DNA of 44,061 nucleotides from Candidatus Cloacimonadota bacterium (GTDB lineage: Bacteria; Cloacimonadota; Cloacimonadia; Cloacimonadales; JAIOQZ01), in assembly GCA_021108395.1 (NCBI GenBank), contig JAIOQZ010000037.1, positions 1 through 44,061 of the forward strand, given 5' to 3'. Shown piece after piece: positions 8,655 through 15,829 of this stretch. Below the pieces are notes generated by a model, which was not told the DNA's origin, did not search any database, and worked only from the letters and a program-made list of their open reading frames with translations. The first letter of the stretch is position 1. Each line of letters opens with the position of its first letter. The translations under genes and the position numbers were made by a program.

Positions 8655-9584
8655 TTGCGCCGCCTGCTGATACCGCTTGCGCTGTTAATATTGATCGCAC
8701 CTCTGGTCGCCAAGTCATGGCCGGAGGTGCGCATCTATTCGGCTGATGGCGAAGAACTCTCGTTGGCCGAACTGACCAGCCGCCTGCAAGCCTGCGACGT
8801 CGTATTCTTCGGTGAATGGCACGGCCACCCCTCCATCCAGGCGTTGCAGGTGGATGTGTTTGACAGCCTGGCGCAAGGGAACGGCCCGCTGACGCTATCG
8901 CTCGAGATGTTCGAGCGCGACCAGCAGGGCCGCCTCGACTCGCTTCGCGCCGGCGCCTGGGACTACGATACATTCGCCGCCCTGCCCCGCACCTGGTCTT
9001 CGCTGAATCACCCGCTCATGCGCCATGCGCTCGAAGAAGGCAGCTATATCATCGCCGCCAACGTGCCGCGCCGACTGGCCTCTCGCGTAGCCCACGAGGG
9101 CACCGCCTGGCTGGACAGCCTGCAAGCGCCCGAAAGCCACTGGGTGGCCGACACGCTGCATGTGTGGGACAATGACTACCAGCGCCGTTTTTTCGAGACA
9201 ATGACCGGCGCGCCGGAACTCGCTGACGATATGCCGCCGGAGTCACGCGCACGGATACGGAACATCTACGCCGCGCAATGCCTCAAGGACGACACCATGG
9301 CCTGGAGCATAGCGACGCACATGCTGCTCAGTTCGCACTCGCGTCCGCGTGTACTGCACATCTGCGGAGATTTTCATTCGCGGGCTGGGCTGGGCACTGT
9401 GTCGCGGTTAAGGCAAAGGTTGCCGCATCTCAAGATAGCGATCATCGCGCCAATAGCGGTAGAGGATGAAGAACTGAACCTGCCGGAGTCGGCGAAGAGC
9501 GAGGGGGACTTCCTGCTCGTGCTGCCGCCGCCCGAACCATACGAGGACGCTCCCCGCCGTCGCCCGATGCCAGGGATGAACTGA
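8655..9584 (+). CDS. ChaN-family protein (haem-binding uptake, Tiki-like fold)
   Basis: The 309-residue protein starts at TTG (8655), two bases after the previous stop, with GAGG just upstream. It opens with a hydrophobic signal sequence (RRLLIPLALLILIAPLVA). The conserved core is VVFFGEWHGHPSIQ (about residues 50-63), LSLEMFERDQQ, LNHPLMRHAL and LHICGDFHSRAGLG (about 234-247), matching the ChaN/PF04187 pattern in which the GE.H and G..H segments form the ligand pocket. Known members are outer-membrane lipoproteins that bind haem. This one lacks a clear lipobox, so it may be periplasmic or held by its N-terminal helix. It is probably co-transcribed with the upstream peptidase-like gene. Confidence 0.8.
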   Translation: MRRLLIPLALLILIAPLVAKSWPEVRIYSADGEELSLAELTSRLQACDVVFFGEWHGHPSIQALQVDVFDSLAQGNGPLTLSLEMFERDQQGRLDSLRAGAWDYDTFAALPRTWSSLNHPLMRHALEEGSYIIAANVPRRLASRVAHEGTAWLDSLQAPESHWVADTLHVWDNDYQRRFFETMTGAPELADDMPPESRARIRNIYAAQCLKDDTMAWSIATHMLLSSHSRPRVLHICGDFHSRAGLGTVSRLRQRLPHLKIAIIAPIAVEDEELNLPESAKSEGDFLLVLPPPEPYEDAPRRRPMPGMN

Positions 9585-9593
9585 TAACGAAGA

Positions 9594-9807
9594 CAGGGGT
9601 TTCACCCCTGAAGCTTCAGAAGGCTCACTCCGCTTCGCTACGCGACAAGCTCGCTTTTTGTAAAAAGCGAGACCAAAAACTTCTAACGGATGCTAACGCA
9701 TCCTTGTGTCATAAGAATTATTTTTGTACATAGGATACGCAGTATCCGCAAGAGTTTTTGATCAAACTTTTTGCAAAAAGTTTGTGGGATTCAGGGGCGA
9801 AGCCCCT
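9594..9807. repeat. Composite inverted structured repeat, copy A
   Basis: Two half-units face each other. Left half: H0 at 9594-9610 (CAGGGG/CCCCTG), a CGCTTCGCTACGCG box, H1 at 9650-9671 (stem CTCGCTTTTT, loop GT), linker ACCAAAAACTTCTAAC, and H2 at 9688-9703 (stem GGATGC, loop TAAC). Right half, read on the other strand: H0 at 9793-9807 (AGGGGC/GCCCCT), H1 at 9763-9784 (stem CAAACTTTTT, loop GC), linker ATCAAAAACTCTTGC, and H2 at 9733-9747 (stem GGATAC). The middle 9704-9732 is AT-rich. The element fills the gap between two convergent genes. The right H0 overlaps the last codons and stop of the mechanosensitive channel gene. The same design recurs at 38589-38852 and 43539-43743. Confidence 0.85.
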
Positions 9808-11017
9808 CGATGCCCTGAAGGATGTCGCTGCCGGTGGGCTGCTGATAGACGCGCAAACCGAAGAACGGCACGATAGACAGCACATGGTCAAAAATGTGCG
9901 CCTGGATGTCTTCGTACTCGCCCCACACGGTGGTGTCGGCGAACACATATATCTCGATGGGCAGTCCCTCGCCGGAGGGCTTCAGTTGCCGCACGAGAAA
10001 GGTCATGTCCTTGCGGATGCGCGGGTGATTCTGCAACCAGGCGATGAGATAGGCGCGAAAGGTGCCGATGTTTGTGAGCCTGCGGGCATTGACGAAGTCC
10101 GACTGCTCGACGCCGAGGCGGCTGTTGTGCTCGTTCACTTCCTCGATGCGCTCACGCATGTAATCATCGAGTATCTTCACCTGGCCAAAGCTCTTCAACA
10201 TCTTCTCGTCGCAGAAGCGGATGGAGTTCATGTCGATGATGACCGACCGCATGATGCGTCGTCCGCCCGATTTCTGCATCCCCCGCCAGTTCTTGAACGA
10301 CCCTTCCATCAGCTTGTAGGTGGGGATGATGGTGATGGTCATGTCCCAGTTCTGAATCTGTACGGAGTACAGCGCAACGTCGATGACCAGGCCGTCGGCG
10401 CCATACTGCGGCACCTCGAGCCAGTCGCCGATCTGCACGAGGTTGTTGAGCGAGAGCTGCAGCCCGGCCACAAACCCGAGGATGGTATCCTTGAACACCA
10501 GCAGCAGAACGGCCGTCATGGCGCCCAGTCCGCTTAGCAGGTAGATGGGCGACTGCCGCACCAGCACGCTGATGCCGATGATGATGGCGGTGAGGTAGAT
10601 GAGTATCTTGACGATCTGAATAACGCCCTTGATGGGCCGTGCGCGGGAGATGTCCCGCTTGTTGTAGATCGCATCGACCGCGCTCAGGAAGCCGTCGAGC
10701 GTGGTGACGCACACAAGCGTGGCATACAGCATGCAGAAGCGCACGATGTAGAACTGCGCCTGCGGAAACAACGTCGAGAAGTAATAGATGACCAACAGCG
10801 GAAACACATGCAAGGCGCGTTGCGGCACATTTTTGGCCATCAGTATATCGTCCCAGTCGGTGCGGGTGCTGCGCACTACACGATACAGCACATGAAGCAG
10901 CAACAGCCTGGCGACGACATACGCCAGCGCCGCCGCAACGAGCACCAGCCCGGCGGCAAACCAGACAGCCGAGGTTGGCCCGACGTGGAACCACTCCTGC
11001 ACATGAGCCAGGGTCAT
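9791..11017 (-). CDS. Mechanosensitive ion channel of the MscS superfamily, YbdG/MscM-like
   Basis: The 408-residue membrane protein has four to five N-terminal hydrophobic segments. The MscS core follows: the pore helix region with LSGLGAMTAVLLLVFKDTILGFVAG, then a beta domain with NNLVQIGDWLEV. The length, the RTDWDDIL segment after the first helices, and the extended cytoplasmic domain resemble E. coli YbdG (415 residues), which takes part in osmotic adaptation. I chose the ATG at 11017, whose first bases overlap the pyrG stop (ATGA). The longer open frame has no support. The last residues (GLRP and stop) are encoded by the outer hairpin of repeat copy A, so the C-terminus may have been reshaped by the repeat. 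Confidence 0.88.
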   Translation of the reverse strand: MTLAHVQEWFHVGPTSAVWFAAGLVLVAAALAYVVARLLLLHVLYRVVRSTRTDWDDILMAKNVPQRALHVFPLLVIYYFSTLFPQAQFYIVRFCMLYATLVCVTTLDGFLSAVDAIYNKRDISRARPIKGVIQIVKILIYLTAIIIGISVLVRQSPIYLLSGLGAMTAVLLLVFKDTILGFVAGLQLSLNNLVQIGDWLEVPQYGADGLVIDVALYSVQIQNWDMTITIIPTYKLMEGSFKNWRGMQKSGGRRIMRSVIIDMNSIRFCDEKMLKSFGQVKILDDYMRERIEEVNEHNSRLGVEQSDFVNARRLTNIGTFRAYLIAWLQNHPRIRKDMTFLVRQLKPSGEGLPIEIYVFADTTVWGEYEDIQAHIFDHVLSIVPFFGLRVYQQPTGSDILQGIEGLRP

Positions 11018-12639
11018 GCTTTTGCCTCCGGCTTCGCAGTGTGTGTCGTGTGCGCAATGGCCGCGCCCACGAAGCTGCAAAAAATCGGGTGGGGGCGATT
11101 GGGACGCGAGCGGAACTCTGGATGAAATTGCACTCCAATAAAGAACGGATGCCCTGGCAGCTCGGTAATCTCGACCAGCAGGTCATCTGGCGTGGTACCG
11201 CTGATGCGCATCCCGTGTTTTTCGATAACCTGGCGATATTCGTTGTTGAATTCGTAGCGATGGCGGTGGCGCTCGGCGATTTCGGGCTCGCCGTAGATGT
11301 CTCTCGCCAGGCTGCCCTCGCGCAGTGCGCATGGATATGCGCCCAGACGCATGGTGCCGCCAACCATTTCCTCGTAGCGCTGGTCTTCCATCAGGTTGAT
11401 GACCGGATGCGCGCAGATTTCATCGAATTCGAGGCTGTAGGCGCCTTCGAGACGGCAGACGTTCTTGGCATACTCGATGACGGCCACCTGCATACCCAGA
11501 CAGATACCGAGATAGGGAATGGCATTGGTGCGGGCGTATTTCACGATGGCGATTTTGCCTTCGATGCCGCGCACCCCGAAACCACCGGGAATGAGGATGC
11601 CATCCACGCCGGCGAGCGCTTCGCTGATGTCGGCTTCCTTCCAGATTTTCTCGCTGTCCACCCAGCGGATGTTGAGCTTGCTGCTGTGGTGCGCCGCAGC
11701 GTGAATCAACGCCTCGACCACGCTCTTGTAGGCATCCTGATGCTCGACATACTTGCCGCATACGGCAATGGTGACCGGATTCTCGCTCGATTTGTTACGC
11801 TGCACGAATTCATCCCAATCGGCCAGGTCAAGCTCGCGCTGGTCCAACCGCAGATGCTGGCAGATTATCTCGTGCAGGCCGGCTTCACGGAACACCATCG
11901 GCACTTCGTAGATGCTTTTTACATCGAAAGCGTTGATGACCTTGTGCTTCTTCACATTGGTGAAGAGCGCGATCTTGGCGCGGATGTCATCGCCGAATGG
12001 TTTTTCGGAACGGCAGAGCAGCACGTCCGGCTGAATGCCTATCTCACGAAGCTTGTAGGTACTGTGCTGTGTGGGCTTGGTTTTTATTTCCCCGGCGGCG
12101 CGCACATAGGGCACATAGGTGAGAAACACGTTCATGCTGTCCTCGTAGCCCACATCCAGCCGTATCTGACGGACAGCCTCGAGAAACGGCAGGCTCTCGA
12201 TGTCGCCGATGGTGCCGCCAACCTCGCACAGAACGATGTCGTTGTCGGCCTCGATCCTGCGGATGGTGGCAATGATCTCGTTGGTCACATGAGGTATCAC
12301 CTGCACTGTTTTGCCCAGATATTTGCCCATGCGTTCCTTGCGCAGCACACTTTCATATATCTGGCCGGAGGTTGTGTTCGAGTGTCGCCCCATGTTCTTG
12401 TCGATGAAGCGCTCATAGTGCCCTAGGTCGAGGTCGGTTTCGGCGCCGTCTTCCGTCACGAACACCTCGCCATGCTGAAACGGGCTCATCGTCCCCGGAT
12501 CGACGTTGAGATATGGATCGAGCTTGATGATGCCAACGTTGTAGCCCATGCTCTTGAGCAGCAACCCGATGGAGGAACAGGCAATGCCCTTGCCCAACGA
12601 CGAAACCACACCGCCCATCACGAAAATGAACTTAGCCAT
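11014..12639 (-). CDS. pyrG: CTP synthase
   Basis: CTP synthase aminates UTP to CTP with glutamine and ATP, the last step of pyrimidine nucleotide synthesis. The 541-residue length is typical. The N-terminal amidoligase domain has FVMGGVVSSLGKGI at residues 5-18 and KLDPYLNVDPGTMSPFQHGEVFV. The C-terminal class I glutaminase has LIPGGFGVRG, the nucleophile motif YLGICLGMQ, and a late GVQFHPEFRSRP that supplies the His-Glu pair. It overlaps the M29-like gene upstream by 8 bases and the channel gene downstream by 4 bases, so the genes are probably translated in a coupled way. Confidence 0.98.
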   Translation of the reverse strand: MAKFIFVMGGVVSSLGKGIACSSIGLLLKSMGYNVGIIKLDPYLNVDPGTMSPFQHGEVFVTEDGAETDLDLGHYERFIDKNMGRHSNTTSGQIYESVLRKERMGKYLGKTVQVIPHVTNEIIATIRRIEADNDIVLCEVGGTIGDIESLPFLEAVRQIRLDVGYEDSMNVFLTYVPYVRAAGEIKTKPTQHSTYKLREIGIQPDVLLCRSEKPFGDDIRAKIALFTNVKKHKVINAFDVKSIYEVPMVFREAGLHEIICQHLRLDQRELDLADWDEFVQRNKSSENPVTIAVCGKYVEHQDAYKSVVEALIHAAAHHSSKLNIRWVDSEKIWKEADISEALAGVDGILIPGGFGVRGIEGKIAIVKYARTNAIPYLGICLGMQVAVIEYAKNVCRLEGAYSLEFDEICAHPVINLMEDQRYEEMVGGTMRLGAYPCALREGSLARDIYGEPEIAERHRHRYEFNNEYRQVIEKHGMRISGTTPDDLLVEITELPGHPFFIGVQFHPEFRSRPNRPHPIFCSFVGAAIAHTTHTAKPEAKA

Positions 12640-13723
12640 AGAGTACCTCTCCCAGGATATTATCGTCCCGTCCCGTCAGCAGCCTCGCTTGAGACGCCGC
12701 CAGAAGGATCGAACTGTTTTCCGGATCATTGAACCGCAAGGTTGGCAAGCCGCGCTGCGTTTCGTCGAACAGACTGTAGCCGCAGGGCGACTTTATGTTT
12801 TCGTTGATGCCTATCCCCAACCATACAGAGGCGCGGTGGTTCAACAGGCCGTTGCGCAGGTGGGTTAGATCGATGCCGTCAGGCCCGGTTACCTCCACGC
12901 AACGTCCATTCTCGAAGCGGCACTCGAGGCCTTGCCACTGACGGCGGCCATAGTAAACATGCCGCAAGCTCAACCGCCCTTGCAGGCTGCCGGGCTTTAT
13001 CTTGCAGGAAACCAGCCCCGCCGGCAACGTCATGAAGCGGCCATCCGCCAGACGTGTATGCTCAGTGTCGGGCTCGGTCAGTTCGAGTTCGAGCGTCTGC
13101 TCGTCTGCCCCTGGATGGGACGCGCTGTACAGGGCGAACGTTTCGGCGGCGGGGAGGTCTTTGCACAGGGACTGTCCGGCTTTTTGCAGTCGGTGATAAT
13201 CGCAGTTGAGCGCGGTGTTATAGGCGGCGCGCAGGGCGTCGGCATCCAGGCCATAGTAACGTGCCAGACTTTGCGAGGGGCAACCCAGAAACACCATGCG
13301 CTTTGCGTGACGCATGATGGCCTGCCGCACGGCGCGGGTACTGGCCTCGATGCGCTCATATGTTTTGTCGCTGATGCCCTCGAAGAGGTGAGGGCTTGTG
13401 CGCCAACCCACGTCGATGTGGTGGTCGATGCCCTCGGCCCAGCGAGTGTACCAGTCGATTGGCATGTCGAAGATTTCCTGGGGCATCTCGCTCAGGAAAC
13501 GGCGACGCAGGTTTTCGGTGCTCATCTCGATAACAGGAAACGCGCCCTTCTTGCGAACCGCCAGAGCCAGCTCCTCGATGAGCGGCACCTGCGCCAGCGC
13601 GAAGGCATATGCGCCATCGTCCGGGGCGTTGTGAATCTCGCCCTGGATGGAAACGACCTGGCCTTTCTGCACTCCCAGCACCTGGCCCACAATCTTGTAG
13701 GCAATCACCGGCAGGTGGTTCAT
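12632..13723 (-). CDS. M29-like (thermophilic) aminopeptidase family protein, metal site uncertain
   Basis: The 363-residue protein follows the M29 pattern: IVGQVLGVQKGQVVSIQGE near the N-terminus, LIEELALAVRKKGAFPVIEMSTENL at about 47-71, and a C-terminal domain with LGIGINENIK and SLFDETQRGLPTL. M29 enzymes are cytoplasmic two-metal aminopeptidases. In typical members the stretch after the DE pair reads like GT-x-H-x-A-x-G. Here it is RGLPTLRFND, so a usual histidine ligand appears to be missing, and a non-peptidase role or a changed specificity is possible. It starts on the murI stop (ATGA overlap) and overlaps pyrG by 8 bases. Confidence 0.7.
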   Translation of the reverse strand: MNHLPVIAYKIVGQVLGVQKGQVVSIQGEIHNAPDDGAYAFALAQVPLIEELALAVRKKGAFPVIEMSTENLRRRFLSEMPQEIFDMPIDWYTRWAEGIDHHIDVGWRTSPHLFEGISDKTYERIEASTRAVRQAIMRHAKRMVFLGCPSQSLARYYGLDADALRAAYNTALNCDYHRLQKAGQSLCKDLPAAETFALYSASHPGADEQTLELELTEPDTEHTRLADGRFMTLPAGLVSCKIKPGSLQGRLSLRHVYYGRRQWQGLECRFENGRCVEVTGPDGIDLTHLRNGLLNHRASVWLGIGINENIKSPCGYSLFDETQRGLPTLRFNDPENSSILLAASQARLLTGRDDNILGEVLYG

Positions 13724-14553
13724 GCGCGCTCCTCAGGGGTTATCGGGTGCTCGACGTACCATGTCTCGCCCAGACTCACCTGCTGCAACCTGTCCACTTC
13801 GGAGTCGAGAATGCGAGAGGCGAGGCGGCGGAACTTCTCTTCGTTATCGCTCACAAAAAATTCATCTCGGCCCACGCCCTCGCTTTCGGAATGGGGCAGC
13901 ATATCCACCAGCCAGGTCGAGACGGCCTCGGCGCTGTCCACCAGCGCGATGTGGTCGCCTACGACCTGGCGCAAGGTTTGCTTGAGAATGGGATAATGCG
14001 TGCAGCCCAGCACCAGCGTGTCGATGTCCGCTTCGAGCAGCGGGGCGAGGTACTCGGCGGCAATCTGGCGGGCGACAGGGTGCTCTTCCCAGCCTTCTTC
14101 GGCCAGCGGCACGAACAGCGGGCACGGCTGGGCAATCACCTCGGCGGCGGGATAGAGCCGCTGGATGGCCTTCTGGTAGGCCCCGCTGCGAATGGTGCCC
14201 TCGGTACCAATGACACCGATGCGGTGACGGCGCGTCAGCTTCTCGGCGGCCAGAGCGCCCGGCTCGATGACGCCGATGACCGGTACGTCGAAGCTGCGTT
14301 CGAGCGTGGGAAGCGCAACGCTGGCGGCAGTGTTGCAGGCCACCACGATAATCTTTGCGCCCTGCTGCCGCAGAAAGCGGGCATTCTGCACCGAGTAGTC
14401 GATGACGGTACCGCGGCTCTTGGGACCATATGGTACGCGGGCTGTGTCGCCAAAATAGACGATGTCCTCGTGAGGAAAGCGGCGGCGAATCTCGCGGAAA
14501 ACCGTGAGACCGCCCACGCCGGAATCGAAGATGCCGATTGGCCGCCTGCTCAC
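13720..14553 (-). CDS. murI: Glutamate racemase
   Basis: MurI converts L-glutamate to D-glutamate for the peptidoglycan stem peptide. The 277-residue protein has GIFDSGVGGLTV at 7-18, YFGDTARVPYG at 33-43, the first catalytic cysteine in VVACNTAAS (C73) and the second in LVLGCTHYPIL (about C184). These are the acid/base pair of the cofactor-independent racemases. It overlaps both neighbours by four bases: the M42 peptidase upstream and the M29-like protein downstream. Confidence 0.97.
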   Translation of the reverse strand: MSRRPIGIFDSGVGGLTVFREIRRRFPHEDIVYFGDTARVPYGPKSRGTVIDYSVQNARFLRQQGAKIIVVACNTAASVALPTLERSFDVPVIGVIEPGALAAEKLTRRHRIGVIGTEGTIRSGAYQKAIQRLYPAAEVIAQPCPLFVPLAEEGWEEHPVARQIAAEYLAPLLEADIDTLVLGCTHYPILKQTLRQVVGDHIALVDSAEAVSTWLVDMLPHSESEGVGRDEFFVSDNEEKFRRLASRILDSEVDRLQQVSLGETWYVEHPITPEERA

Positions 14554-15608
14554 CCCAGAATCCTTTGCAGCATGGCTTTGTCTAATGTGGCAGCGATGTG
14601 CACCAGCAGGCTGATGAGGTTGTCGTAGTCGTCGAGGCTGATGAGGCCGTGATGGCTGTGGGCATAGCGCACGGGCACACCCAGCACAATCGAGGGAACA
14701 CCGCTGTGCGCCAGGTGAACGCGGCCGCCATCGGTGCCGCCGCGACGTCGCACGGTAATCTGCACGGAAATGTCGTGTTCGGCGGCGAGACCGGCCACCC
14801 AGTCCTTCAGCTCGCGGCGCACCAACATGCCAGGGTCATAGGCGCGCAGGTGCACGCCCTTGCCCACACATGCCTGCGGACGGGACAGGCCAAGCGTATC
14901 GTCGGCGGGCGGGCCTTCGATGATGAAGGCGACGTCTGGCTGCACCAGGCTGGTGATGACCTGCGCGCCCCGCAGGCCCACCTCCTCCTGCACGCTGCCA
15001 CCGCAATAGACGGTGTTGGGGTGCTCACGTTCGGCCAGAGTGCGGGTGAGTTCGAGAATGGCGCCCAGTCCGGCGCGGTCGTCGAAGGCCTTCGAGAAGA
15101 GCCTGCGCTTGTCGGGGACGGTGTGCGTGAAGCATTTGGGCACGATTGCATCGCCCAGACAGATGCCGAAGTCGTTCAGTGCCTCGTCGTAACTTGCGGC
15201 GCCAATATCGACGAACAGGTCTTTGATTTCGAGCTTGGATTTATCGGCCAGAAAGTGCATCGGCACCGAACCGAACACGCCGAAGTGACAGCGCCCGTCG
15301 CTGGTGAACACCTCGACCGCGCCGGCCATGAGGGTGCGCGGGTCCCAGCCGCCGATGTTCTGCACCTTCAGCATGCCCGCCGCGGTGATGTCGGCGACGA
15401 TGAAGCCCACTTCATCCATGTGGGCGAGAAAGAGGATGGCCGGTTTGTCGTCGTCGCCGCGATGACGCCAGAGCACCTGGCCCATGTTGTCGTGCAGAAG
15501 GTCGCCGCCGTCGCCGGTTTCCGCCTCGAAGTAACGGCGCACGAGGGATTCGTTTCCAGAGATGCCGGGGGTCTCGCACAAGGTTTGCAAGCGGTCGTAA
15601 CGGTTCAT
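14550..15608 (-). CDS. M42 family metallo-aminopeptidase
   Basis: The 352-residue protein has the full set of M42 (PepA/TET/FrvX-type) motifs: FLAHMDEVGF with the first metal ligands, KAFDDRAGLGAIL with the bridging aspartate, SVQEEVGLRGAQ with the catalytic glutamate pair, a later IIEGPPADDTLG, RRRGGTDGGRVHLA, and a final RYAHSHHG with a His ligand. Members form large self-compartmentalised complexes in the cytoplasm that trim peptides. The gene is the first of the minus-strand unit that continues into murI. A second M42 member is at 33400-34518. The start ATG at 15608 lies next to a purine-rich GGAAGGGG. Confidence 0.92.
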   Translation of the reverse strand: MNRYDRLQTLCETPGISGNESLVRRYFEAETGDGGDLLHDNMGQVLWRHRGDDDKPAILFLAHMDEVGFIVADITAAGMLKVQNIGGWDPRTLMAGAVEVFTSDGRCHFGVFGSVPMHFLADKSKLEIKDLFVDIGAASYDEALNDFGICLGDAIVPKCFTHTVPDKRRLFSKAFDDRAGLGAILELTRTLAEREHPNTVYCGGSVQEEVGLRGAQVITSLVQPDVAFIIEGPPADDTLGLSRPQACVGKGVHLRAYDPGMLVRRELKDWVAGLAAEHDISVQITVRRRGGTDGGRVHLAHSGVPSIVLGVPVRYAHSHHGLISLDDYDNLISLLVHIAATLDKAMLQRILG

Positions 15609-15829
15609 TTTGCCCCTTCCTGACTGCAGGTTGTTTTGACTGAAAGAAAGGATGACGCCAGCCTGAGCCGACAGCGCATTTTTGTCAATCTGAGCGGGGC
15701 AGTTGAATTGTCAAGTCAAAAGCGGATGCGCGGGATTGCCTCAGGGCGATAACACATTGACGATTTATTTGCTTGACGCAGAATCCGTTCATAGTGCATG
15801 GTTTCAGAAATTCACCTACGGAGTGAAGC
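15609..15829. other. Divergent intergenic region between the M42 peptidase and the envelope cluster
   Basis: This 221-bp gap must hold the promoters of both the minus-strand peptidase operon and the plus-strand envelope cluster. Several TTGACA-like blocks are visible: TTGACG at 15757-15762 and 15773-15778 on the plus strand, and two overlapping TTGAC blocks on the minus strand near 15697-15712. None has a good -10 match at normal spacing, so I name no promoter. GGAGTG at 15821-15826 is the likely ribosome binding site for 15830. Confidence 0.4.

Noticed and set aside
9650-9671. H1 hairpins as ordinary intrinsic terminators
   Set aside because: In neither direction is the stem followed by a T-run; the T's are inside the stem. 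Only the central hairpin of copy B has terminator form.
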